Shown here: one piece after another, positions 32,293 to 42,640 of the stretch
Layout: every line of letters starts with the position of its first letter
Numbering within the stretch: the stretch's first letter is position 1
NCBI RefSeq assembly: GCF_963678635.1
Contig: NC_087069.1
Location: 48,378,276-48,442,275 of the forward strand
Length of the DNA: 64,000 nt
Direction: 5' to 3'
Source: Symsagittifera roscoffensis
Taxonomy: Eukaryota > Xenacoelomorpha > Acoela > Convolutidae
Notes under the pieces: generated by a model
Databases searched by the model: none
What the model was told of the DNA's origin: nothing
What the model saw: the letters and a program-made list of their open reading frames with translations, nothing else
Made by a program: the position numbers and the translations under genes

Positions 32293-34370
32293 CTAGCATA
32301 TGCTCAGATAATATTTCCTATGTAAACATACCTCTAAGTCGGTCTCCGAAATTATTACATGTGCTAGGGTATATAGCTTTTTCGGATGCAACTTTCCCCT
32401 ATTGGGATCATACACTGGTAAAGAGAGAGAGAGAGCGGTCACTCCTCTCTCAACCAGGAAATCTCTGAGACGAGTTAAAGCCAGCACCAAGCTTTCGGGA
32501 AATACGTGTTGTCTATCAGTAGCCTTTGTTACCAGGAAACACAAAAATTTCCCTGCTGTCTGTGATGCAACAGGGTGCAGCGCTATCATCTCTCTTACTC
32601 CAGGCCTCTGTTTCCATAAAAACTCGATATTCTTGTACTGTCTCTAAAAATCGGCTACTAGCGCTGTTTTAAAACTTACATGCGCGGTTATCGCTATAAC
32701 GCACGTACGTTCCGTGAGTATGAAATCAATATCTGTGATGATGATGATGATGTTGTTTGTGTAGTGGTTCGGTAGATCACAATACGATTTAAAAATTCGT
32801 CCAAAAGGCGGTTTTCTAGCGTTTTCATCCTCTGGTTCCAGTTCCCCTGTCTCTCTTGCCGATTTTAGTTTTTTGATCATAAAGTTTTCGGTTGGCGAGT
32901 ACTACCCCCACTCCCCGCACAAAAATATCCATCGACGTCCCCGTAGATCACCCAAGATCGAGAAGATCGAGATTCGATTCTGAAATACCCAAGGGACTAT
33001 CTTGAGCGACCCTGTTGGACTTAGTGTTGTCGTTACTGATTTATTTGACGCTAGACAGATCTACATCTTGAATTGTCTCGATGGTCTCCTTCAGATCATG
33101 GAGCCGCTCGAGTACTCGCAAATTCGTCAACTCTTGTTCGTGCATCTGTTCCATCTCAGGTTCGAACTCCACTTCCGATTCAGATTGATCGTCGACCCAG
33201 TCCTGTTCTATGTCATCAACCAGGTCGATCTCTTGTGGCACCACTATTTATCCAGGCTCACTATAAAGCGCATTAAATCGTTCATAACTATTCAGTCTAT
33301 GACGAAATTCTCGCCATATGGGTTGTATTTCTTATTCTTTCCTCTTTTGCCCTGGCGTGTTTCCATGGTGAAAGAAAAGTCTGACTGTACTCCTTTATCA
33401 AGCATTCCCAGTCTTCTTCAGCATATGGAAGAGTCTCGCCGTCAACCTCCACTCGCTCGGTTAACTCCAGGTCCAGTGGCAGATCACAATCGTCTACCAC
33501 CTCATTACCGTCATTCTTGTCGCGCGTGCCTCTCTCATTCACCTCGCAGGCAGAGTCCAATATCAAATAGTCCTCATCATTCACGTCGGCCGGGATACAC
33601 CAGTCCTCCGATAAGGCATTGCGGGACTCGATATTCTCGTAATGAGCTGCCCTTCCGGTGCTCAACCAATGAAAATGACCTCCTTGGTGCCCTTCAGTTA
33701 TTTGAAATGGACCGCGCCATTTTTCAACATTTTTTTTATCTCCCTTTGGTGGAACTACCTCCTGGAACACCAGACATAGTCTCCGACTGAGTAAGTTTTT
33801 GCATCCGCAGTCCTCCTATCAAATCTTCTTTTTTATCTAATTTGAGCCTGTTGCGTGTTCCTCCTGCATGGATCATTGAGGACCTGCTGTCTTCTAACAA
33901 CATCACGCATGTAAGTTTGCGGTGCTGTTTTCTTTCCTTCGTTTTCAGGGTAAAAGAACGTTGAACGAATGGCTTTCTCGTGACCGGTTAAGATCATATG
34001 CGGGCTTATCCCAGTCATCCATGTACCGTGAGCAACAAACCCTCAACATGGACACCAATATGCGATTCTGTCTTTCAACCAGGCCATTCGTTTGTGGGTG
34101 ATAAGTGGCCGAGTAAGTCTGGGCCCCACCTGCGACCTCTTCATTATCTCCTTTGTGAGATCACCCAAGAATGCTTTGCCATTGTCCGATTGGAACGTGA
34201 TTGGACAGCCGTGTGTCGCTATCCATACATTTATCAGGCGGTCACACGTTTCGTCCGCTGATGCTGTCATACAGTGAGCTGCTTCTGCGTACTTTGTGAA
34301 GTGATCAATCATTACCAGAACTTGATCATAGCCTGTGGCCGTCATGAGTAGTAGATGTTGGAGGTTAAGT
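32293..34370 (-). pseudogene. Ty3/Gypsy integrase and macro-like C-terminal part (fragment 2)
   Basis: The minus strand begins inside the integrase core (GYDQVLVMIDHFTK at about 34330, FQSDNGKAF, then YHPQTNGLVERQNR). A 5' deletion has removed the zinc-binding N-terminus and the first catalytic Asp. Pieces follow with FYPENEGK, KWRGPFQITE (GPY/F module, about 33700), an acidic linker, and the macro-like domain from about 32880 to 32293 (DIDFILTERTCVIAITAHVS, then ASQTAGKFLCFLVTK and LVLALTRLRDFLVERGV, and a C-terminal LHRKYYLSI). It parallels 46.9-45.06 kb of the main element. Frameshifts and an internal deletion are present. Confidence 0.8.
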
Positions 34371-34382
34371 GGGGGGGGGGGG
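34371..34382. repeat. G12 homopolymer at truncation point
   Basis: Twelve G directly at the point where the Gypsy fragment stops and the fold-back/39-bp sequence begins. A C12 run also occurs at 56160-56171. Confidence 0.8.
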
Positions 34383-34383
34383 T

Positions 34384-34436
34384 GCATGGCGGACACCATG
34401 TATTAAGATACATTATAGATTTCCGGTCCGCCATGC
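34384..34436. repeat. 10-bp inverted repeat around first 39-bp copy
   Basis: GCATGGCGGA at 34384-34393 and its exact reverse complement at 34427-34436 enclose most of the first 39-bp repeat. This looks like a template-switch or fold-back joint. Confidence 0.75.
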
Positions 34437-34441
34437 TATCT
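34403..34441. repeat. 39-bp direct repeat, copy 1
   Basis: Runs TTAAGATAC...GCTATCT directly before the LTR at 34442. Copies 2 (35339-35377) and 3 (57286-57324) each directly follow an LTR; each differs from copy 1 at three positions. Confidence 0.85.
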
Positions 34442-35338
34442 TGTAACAGTCGCCTACTTCGGTCACATATGAGGCCTAAGAAAAATAGGCCGTATAACCA
34501 TTGGCTCAAGAGTCAGGGACACTATCTCTTGTGTTTTTCTACCTCGAAAACGGTCGGAGACAATTCGGTTCGCTTGCGACAAGAGACTAGAACCCGTTAC
34601 AGCTTAAAGGCTACTACCAAAATATCCCCCCACTCTAGAAAATAAGAACGTCCCCATACTTAGGTCTCAAAATACCCAACGTACACGAACGCCGTTAAAA
34701 ACCGGGTTGGAACAATCCGTTAAATACTTTTTTATTGGACAGTGGAACTTTGATCCATTTCAGATGGATCAACCTAAAACTCGCCTCACCTCAACATGAC
34801 AGTCATAAAACACACTCGAGAAAACTAAGTTTGGTACTTACATATCAGCACGCTTGAGAAACAGAGTAATTAAACTAATTAATGACTCTAGCTTAAATAT
34901 AATCGAATATAACTCAAGAAGTTTTCTAACGATGAGTTCCAATCAAAGGAAATAAGTTTTAACTCAAGAATATAGTTTTGGATCTGGACCATTGGGAGAC
35001 TTCAGTTGTCTGCTTTTCCGTTGAAGGTTCACTCTGGTCCAGTTGATTTTTGCTCTGCTAATGTATTTGTTTTGTCTCCTATATCAGATAGGACAGCTCT
35101 ACTCTCGTTTTGTACGATGGAAATTGCGAATAGCAAATTCCCACTGTGTATATTTGACAACTTTCCCGCAATTTTAATTCGGTTGTTCTGATATTTTTTT
35201 TCTTTATGTTTTCAGTTTTCTCGAGAAAACTGAGCATGACAGGCTCCATTCGAGTTTTTGAAAAATAAAACTTCATTCCAAAACCACGTATTTTCGTGTT
35301 CCTCAAGGTCAAACTTCTAGATATGACCGACTGGCACA
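34442..35338. repeat. LTR-like repeat A (897 bp)
   Basis: Starts TGTAACAG and ends CTGGCACA, giving TG...CA ends with an imperfect 8-bp terminal inverted repeat (6 of 8). Closely similar and directly oriented to 56388-57285. Size and ends fit an LTR. The sequences next to it are not a typical primer-binding site or polypurine tract, so which element it serves is unproven. It contains ATG-less and short open frames only. Confidence 0.75.
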
Positions 35339-35377
35339 TTAAGATACGTTCCAGATTTCCGGTCCGCCATGCTATCT
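35339..35377. repeat. 39-bp direct repeat, copy 2
   Basis: Follows LTR-like repeat A; 36 of 39 bases match copy 1. Confidence 0.85.
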
Positions 35378-35638
35378 TTTAAGATTGGGTATAGAGTCTA
35401 CAATGTATTGAGCTAGGGAATACCGATGGTAAGGTTTTATGGTTTGTGTGATGGTAAGATAAGGGTAAGAAAAACGTATTATTTTTTGGTTTTTGTTGTT
35501 TATTTTTTTTCGCAAAAATCTTGGCGCATGTTATCTAATTGGGAACAATTAATTGTTAACTACGTGTAGATTGTTGAATTAAGATTATGTATTTAGTTTT
35601 TTGGTGCATGGTAAGACAATGGTAAGAGTTTTTGTGCA
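35378..35638. repeat. Maverick-TIR-like fragment
   Basis: Continues directly from the 39-bp repeat and aligns with 57325-57593. Words such as GCGCATGTTATCTAATTGGG, TTACGTG and GCATGGTAAGACAATGGTAAG parallel the interior of the Maverick A terminal repeat (GCGCGCGTTAACTAATGGG, TTACGT, CAGATGGTAAGATGG). The similarity ends at 35638. Confidence 0.6.
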
Positions 35639-36150
35639 AAAAAGTGGAATTTTTATCAAAAATTTTAAAATTTTGTAAATTTTACTCAGTCTCACAGTTG
35701 GAAACAGATGGAGGCTTTTAGACACAGGACACCCAAGTGAGCTGAGGTGGCAGTAACCAGATAACAAAATAATGAAGGAAATCAGTTTGTCAAAAGCAAA
35801 CAGAATCTCAAAACTAAGAGAGAATGAATTGCAAGGTGAGCTCATTTCGATAAAGGTGTCTTGTGATGGTGCCAACCAAAAATGAACTCAGATAGACAAA
35901 AAAGTGAAGATCACTACCATCAAAAAACACCTTCAAGAACTGAACTTCTTTTAATGTTGGATATCTATTGGCACTCGATTTTGGATATCTATTAGAATTC
36001 TAGCAACAAAACAAACAAACTGGATCCCTTATAATTTACCCTTATAACTTAACAAAAACTTCTGAATCTTAGTTCGAGCAAAAAGTATTTTAGGAGACGT
36101 TCGTTTTGCTGTACTGGTATTTCGAATATGATTAAATTCGAATAGATATT
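35639..36150. other. Region downstream of the accessory gene block; no gene seen
   Basis: Lies between the last minus-strand coding unit and the TIR-like fragment. It would be 3' untranslated sequence if the block is transcribed leftward. No convincing polypurine tract was found before either possible LTR start. Confidence 0.4.
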
Positions 36151-37703
36151 TCAGAAATTTACTATCTCGGCCTGGAACTGTCGATATTCCTTTTGATATT
36201 TCCTCATACGATCCTTCGTTACCATATATAACCAGGACGTTAACGTCGCTCGAAACCAAGGAAAGAACCTTATGCGGCTCCATACGTGTCTGACTTCCAT
36301 TGGTATGGCAAACACCTTGCATGCAGTCTCAAACAACTCAAGTCTCCTGCTGTAATCTATCGCGTAAATCGACTCTGCCGTTGGCGTCTTCGATTCCCGA
36401 TACTTCTTTACATTTTCTTCAATCCATCGTAGAGCCAGCATCGTGCTCACCACCAGGATGGTCACCTCCTGCTGATGATGATCGGGCAGTCCTAACGACC
36501 TGATCTCTTCCACATCCCAGATCAGGCAAAGATTAGCGTGATCCGGATACCACACCGTTTGTGCCAGACAGTGGCATGGGCATTCCCCATGTGTGATTTC
36601 AATACTCCTAAGGTTGCGCTCTCCCGATTCTTCCAGGAGAGGTTCGAGGTGCATCATCTTCTCGCGTATCGTATCGTTTTCCTCTACATTTGGAGCACCA
36701 CCCACCGGTTTTCCGCTCACGTTTTGTCTCTCGTGGTCACTTGTGTTCTCACTATCCAAACTCAAGAGCTCTTCCCCCAGATTTCACTCAAGTCATCCCT
36801 CTGCTCTCTCGGCACTGTTCCTCGGATTTTTCTCAACAACTTGTGTGAAAGATGCGACATCCGAGCCAATCTTATGCACTTGGGCTCCGAGAAGGCTTTG
36901 TCTATCAATACCCTTCGGCTGGATACTTCCACCATCGCCATGTGCAGTGGGTAGTGGCTACCGCACAGGTTGGCCATTACTGGCCGCACTAAGGACTTCG
37001 CATTTAGAGGCAGACCATAGGCTTCGCTCATGGGAAATCCCACTTCCGCATCAAGTCCAACCTTCCAGTTTTTGATGTGTTTCTGGGTTTCCTGCAACAC
37101 CCCGGGCCATGACTCCACACTCAACGCGGTCACCAAGTGGTGTTCAGACTCTAGCCTCTCTAATGACTGCAGACTGCACATCCTTGAGAAGAATCCCAGA
37201 GCTGTTGCTATGTTCACAATGGTACTCGCGTAACACTCAGCCACTATCTGTACTTCATTCTTCTCCCTCTCCGTGATGTCTTCAAACCAAGTGACTAAAT
37301 CTTCTTTTTGAAAGGATTCTGTCCTAACGCATGACCCTCCGTCACAGGTGTGCTCTCCATTCCCATACGTCGAATCAAGACAACTACCCGGCTCCATCTT
37401 CCTTGCCAACCCTAGCTGACTCGTCTTATCGCCTGACTCCTTCACCTGAGGTAAGATCAGTTTGTGCACTATACCCAACGTTGCTAGATCTTCATCTTCC
37501 GTCGGGGCTAGCCTCACTCGCTCGGTGACTTCTTCGACCAGGCTTGCGTGGGGATGTGGGAACCAGGAGGGCCTTAGCAATTTCCACACCACTCCAAGAT
37601 TCGTGATTAACATGCCATTCCCATTACCCATCTTCAGTTCAACTCTTTTACTTGAGCGCGATACGCTTATCACCTCTGGCGTTTTCTCGAGAATCAAGCC
37701 CAA
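36151..37703 (-). pseudogene. Accessory protein 6, about 500 aa, unknown
   Basis: Two long open stretches in different frames, 37703-36762 and 36765-36151, join at a probable single frameshift near 36763. The first in-frame ATG is at 37631 (MGNGNGMLITNLG). The N-terminal half has several Cys (GSCVRTES, CYAST, MCSLQSLERL) and the SEPKCIRLARMSHLSHKLL segment. The C-terminal part has ECPCHCLAQTVWYPDH, a hydrophobic helix TILVVSTMLALRWIEENVKK and a basic, aromatic end. Mostly helical in appearance. No family recognised. It is the last gene of the block. Confidence 0.5.
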
Positions 37704-37761
37704 GCTCGGTCTCTCTCTTTCTCTCTACTGTGTCTATTTCCACTATTTTCTCTGTCCAGAA

Positions 37762-38756
37762 CTACAGTAGCTCCGCTACCTCGTAGTTCCTGTGAGCGTC
37801 TCCAGCCACTGAGTTCAAAAAGGGATTGTACGCCATCCCCATTACACCAGACACGTACTGATATTCTCCCTTCTTTTTGGGTCTCGAGTACTCCCCTGAC
37901 GAGGCCAAGTTACGGTGTACCTCGTGTTCCTCCTCGAATTTCTTGTTGTAAAATCTCCGTATCTCGTCTAGCTTTCTGTGGCTCTCAAGAGATTGTCTGG
38001 AATCATCCTCCTTTCTATCCCAAAACTCTGGTACACGTTCAAGATGACTGCTGAGACTCTCCTTTCCCTTGTCTTACTCCCGATTGCTCTTTGGTGACAT
38101 GCTAGGATGGTACTATCAGTCATCATTGACATTATCCACCTCAAGAACCAGGTAGCATCTTTCCTTCTTGCTAGACTCAAGCCTGATTTATCTCTAGCAA
38201 TGTGTTGCATCAGTACTTGATACACCTCTAGATTTTTGCCTCCCAGTTTCAACTAGTCGTACGAAGTCAGTGTCTCTAACCCTATTCGCACCAGGCTCCA
38301 GGCGAACATCAGTTGTCATGCTGTTCTGATGAAGGGATTCGCCATCAACGGCTATGCCGATGAGGGTGTCCTCGTCGCTTCTTCAAAATGATCCCTCAAC
38401 AAGTTCTGCCAAGTTCTCTTCAGTTGGCTCCCCAATTCTAGTTTGTTAATCTCAGCCTTCTGCTGGGTAGCCCAGTTGCGTCGCTTGCGTGACACGCCAC
38501 TGTCGAGCTTCTTTAGCCAGTCTTCCAGTTCCTTCTGTGTCTCGAGGGCCACCCACCATGGCCGGGAGGTGTTCCTCGTTTTATTCCTCTCAAGAGGATC
38601 GCTCGTTACTTGCTTCCCAATGGCCTGGTGCTCCTTCAAGACCCATTTTTTTCCAACATCCACTTCCCATGTCTATCCACTCCTTGAACCTCTCTTCATG
38701 TTCGCCTTCTGGGGCCTGAAGTCTTCTTCAGATGTCGAGTTGGTGGAAACCTCCAT
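37762..38756 (-). pseudogene. Accessory protein 5, about 330 aa, unknown
   Basis: ATG at 38756 follows directly on the stop codon of the preceding unit. Open pieces in order: KKWVLKEHQAIGKQV with QKELEDWLKKLDS and RTWQNLLRDHFEEA (38663-38352); a QLMFAWSLVRIGLETLTS stretch (about 38310); KNLEVYQVLMQHIARDKSG and DATWFLRWIMSMMTDS (to 37968); and FYNKKFEEEHEVHRNLASSG with YQYVSGVMGMAYNPFLNS and a stop at 37762. At least three frameshifts. The helical, Trp-rich pattern could suit a nucleocapsid-type protein, but that is only an impression. Confidence 0.45.
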
Positions 38757-39632
38757 CTACTTTTCCATTTCGAGCAGTTTCCTGGGCTCAGCACTACTCT
38801 TGTAGGCCGCAGTCTTGCATCGCGCCAGAACCATGGGCGCCGTCTCTCTCAGGTTTTTCTCGGAGACCGCAACCGCCGAAGGACTACCCAATCCCTCTAC
38901 CTCTCTCTTCCTCTTGCGAGACCTCACGTCTTTACTTGGGGGCGTTGCCGTTATCATCACTGATTCGAACTCCTTGTCTCCATCCAACCCTTCCAGCTCT
39001 CGCCTCCCCCCTGCTCGAGCCTTAAGGATATTAGTACTTTCAATTATATTACTAGTTTTGGCCTTATCCCCCCTTACACTTTCAATTATTTTTTTGACAG
39101 TTTTTTGTTTCAGAGTAGAGCTGTCTTTACATTCGTCTTCTTTGGTCTTCCGTGATGCGTTTCTCAACTCGACCATCTTGCTCAGCAGCTCTCCTCTAGC
39201 TTTCTCCTCCAGACCCGTCCCCATCAGGACAGGCTCTCCGAACTTCACCACTGTGTCCCACAGTTCTTCCTTGAAATCATCCAGTGTGATCTCGCCATTC
39301 ACTTCTCGATTGAAATCGCTCAAGAATTCTCGCCAAGCGTCCTCATCCAGAGTGCCTATGAACATATCCCTGTTTTCCTCGAATGTGTTCTTCTCCCTTC
39401 CTTCTGCGCTCAGGAATATCATCCCCATACTAGGAGTCTCGCTCATCAGTGGCAACTCTAGATTCTTGCGGGGAGATGAGGTCAGAGGTGGCGTGGCAGT
39501 GTCTGCCCAATTTTTTCTCCGCTCAGATCCTTCAACAGTTCTTGAGTGGTGAATTCCTCCTCTGATGGCTTTGGCTCCGGCGTGTTTCCCACTTCCATAT
39601 CCTCTCCTGCCTCGCTGAGAGTCTCGTCCATA
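38757..39632 (-). pseudogene. Accessory protein 4, about 290 aa, charged, NLS-like end
   Basis: Likely start ATG 39632 (MDETLSEAGEDMEVG), with a frameshift near 39550 into the long frame ending at 38757. It is acidic and proline-rich at first, then a helical middle (EENRDMFIGTLDEDAWREFL, then DDFKEELWDTVVKFG), a Lys/Glu-rich stretch (KKIIESVRGDKAKTS) and a basic cluster DVRSRKRKREVEG typical of nuclear localisation signals. No family recognised. Confidence 0.45.
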
Positions 39633-39687
39633 CATTCCACTCCTGATTCGACTCTTCTTCTCTCAAAAATCCTCCTGAACCGATCTT

Positions 39688-42640
39688 CTACAGGGCCGCC
39701 TCTTTTATCTCCATGGTGCCCACAGACAGGGGTGATGGTGTCGTCGGATCCGGTTTCCTGTACTCCGTCAGAGCCACATACAACGGGCCTGCTGCATCCA
39801 GCTCCTTCCCCTCCTGTCTCATCTCCACTTGCTCTAGTCCGTAAGGTGCCCGGTATCTTCTCGTGGCAAACTTCATCTTGCCCTTTAGTGCAATGTGTCC
39901 TTCTTCCACGCCATCGATCATCCTGCCATCGTCCCACACCGGCAACATGTTCTCCAAACCCGCCCGCTCAAGCGTTCTCAAGACTTCTCGCACCTCCAAT
40001 TTCGGGGGCATCGAGCCTCTCATTTTCTTCTCTTGAGTCGTCCTTGAGTTTATTTTTATATCACAGGTGTGAAAATAGACTGATGCAGTGTAGCCGATGA
40101 ATAGGGGATCCCAGCCATCGGTGAATTCCCTCTGCTGCCCTTCCGCCGCTACTCTCGCGAACAGGGACGGGACCACCAGGGAACTGTTCATTCCCAGGGT
40201 CACTCTCCTTACCGTTGGGAACTCTGGAATGCTTGTTGGCAGGACTTCCTTCTCCAGTATTGCCTTTAGCTCCCTTTTCACCAACTCGAAGCTCTTCTTC
40301 CATGCGGGAATTCTCAAGACCTCTTGTCCACTCGCCGTCAGGGGATTCAGGTTCCAGAACTTGGGGTAAGTTTCGATGGGGCCTCCCTGTTTACCTCCCA
40401 TCCTGCACTGCAGCTGTCTTCGGAAACTGTACACCATCAACTCTGGAACCTTCACTTTTCCGAAGAGCACCGTGTTGCTCATTTGTGCCCTCAGCACCTC
40501 CTGCTGACACCAATTGAGTGTCGTCCCATCCAATATACTTATGAGGCTCAAGTGTGTCAAAGAGTAGCAATAAGCTGTCACCAGAGGATCTGGAAACGCG
40601 TATGTCACGGCCGGTCTATAAATGCAGGTTACGACCTCCTCCAGCCCCCGGATTATCCCCATGGGATCCGATCTCATTGCCAGGCACAGGTCTGTCAACA
40701 GAGGCATGCCCCCATTCACTTTCCTCCTTTCATCTCTCGTCTTTGGGTTCTTCTCCTCACCAGTCAGGTGTCGGTTCTGCATCATGAGGTACTGCACTAG
40801 CAGCGTCTTTAGCCCTGCAGCACACTTATATGAATAGGTGTCAATGCTCGAGTGGGTTTTTCCCATCGACAGGGGCTCCCATATTTCGTTAGTCGATGAA
40901 ATGACACCAGTTCACCATGGGTCAGGAGCACCAGTGCCAGATACCCGTCAATTCGAAGTGTTTACACACCCCGACTGAACATGTACGCTGGACCCATATT
41001 GAATAGGTACCTCGGGTAAATCAGGTATAGTGCCAACAACACGCTGATGAGCATGTTCAGGATTTCTTGTACAAAGGCTCCAAAGATAGTCTCCTTTGCA
41101 CTAAACACTCCAGCCATGAACACCTTTCCCCAACAAGGACTCAAGAACTCAAGAATCTCGTGATCCCTCCTCGTCTTCAGCTCACCCTTCGCGTGATCCC
41201 TCCAGAACCCTCCAATTGTGACCTCGTTGGCATTTATGACGAACATGGTCACCGTCATTTCCCTTTTCTCGGCCACTTCCAGCTGCTCCTCAAAAAAATC
41301 CTAGATTTGTTTCACAAGAGGTGGAGCATTCTTCTCCGTAGCGTTTTCCAATCTTGGTGTCAGGAATGCCACCTGCCTCTTTCTGTGTCAGTCGATACAC
41401 CATCGACTCCAGTTGCTTCTCCGTTGCGGCTACGTTCTTCCTTTCATTGCTCGGTCCTCTAGACTTACTGGTGGAGCTTGTGATAGTCAATTCCATGCTT
41501 CGAAACCACAGGCTGGCCATCAGGTGAGTTATTGTTGGATGATCGTCCCCTATAACCGGACTGAGCTTGAGTTGTCTGGCGAAGTCCGATTTCTCCAGCA
41601 AGAGGACCTCGTCCAATTCAATGAGGATATCTGCCAACTCGTAGAAGCCCCTCAACGCGTGGGACACATTCGCCCGCACCGCCGCCAGTTCTGACTTGCG
41701 AAGCCTCGCGTTCGTCGGTTCCAACTCTCGATTGGGAGCTGCCATCAGGATACGCCACCCATTGCCCTCGGCTAATAAGATCAAGACCGCATATACAAAC
41801 TGCAGAGCGGGAGGCATGCTCGCGTACCCGGGGGACGTCGTGAACACCACTCTTGTCTTGGAACCAAATCGTGAGGTAAAGTTCTCCTGTACCTTATTCA
41901 TTGCTGCAAATAACTTCTGGATAGCTTCCCAAATTCTAACAGTAGTAGCTCGGGCTCACAAGGCATCTCCAATTTTATTGCTACCACCAAGGTTAACATT
42001 TGATTCAACTCAGCTCCTGGCAGTGAGTATATCAAAGTCTCCGGCCAGAACAACTTGGGAGACGTTCCCTCGAAGTCCGATCCCGCTACGTTGACCACCC
42101 TCGCAGCAGCTGGATCTGCTCTGTCATAAACTGCCGAGGTCTTGGCCAATTGGGTGTTTCCGCAGGGTTTCCCGTATCTAGGATCGTCCGCCAACCTCGT
42201 GCCTTCATAAGCGGCATCCGGCAGTTCCATTTCCCTTGGGTCCAACAGTTTGTCCACCACCCTCAACTGTGCTGGAGTTGCCAACCTAATTCTGGCAATG
42301 CTCGTTCGATGTTTGGGAGGCTCCACTATGAGTCCCGGACTCCCCAGCAACTTGAGAGGCCTGTAATTGTTAGGTCCCATGACCGATTTTGTGGGAACCC
42401 CAGTAAGATCCGTCGTCTCCATTATTTTCGCTCTTGAGAAATGCGTCTCGTAAGCCTTCAACCAGTCCACGCATTGGTGTCTACCCAAGTCTTCATGTGA
42501 CACTCGCTCAAGACCCAAAGCTTCCGCCAACTCTTGCCTGCACTCCAGATCTTTCAAGTCCAGCTCTTTTACCTTCTCCAGATATCTCGACCTACTGGTC
42601 TCCGCTGGTCTCTCCACCCTCTTGCTCTCCACCACTACCA
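39688..42640 (-). pseudogene. Accessory protein 3, up to about 980 aa, possible degenerate SGNH-like fold
   Basis: Three long frames follow each other almost without gaps: 42640-41898, 41901-41290 and 40866-39688, with a shorter one (41276-40962) between, so one protein broken by frameshifts is likely. The N-terminal third shows VVNVAGSDFEG, YSLPGAELNQML, a PELLLLEFG strand, TRVVFTTSPG and VIGDDHPT. This order resembles SGNH-hydrolase blocks I, II, III and V, but the nucleophile motif reads GSD instead of GDS. Residues near 41030 are strongly hydrophobic (MLISVLLALYLIYPRYLF). The C-terminal 390 residues are unrecognised. Start codon uncertain. Confidence 0.45.

Noticed and set aside
33002..33790. 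262-codon plus-strand frame
   Set aside because: Antisense to the recognisable Gypsy integrase/linker frames on the minus strand; its translation shows no domain.
38815..39552. 245-codon plus-strand frame and others over 36.3-41.9 kb
   Set aside because: Serine/proline/leucine-rich antisense shadows of the minus-strand accessory genes.
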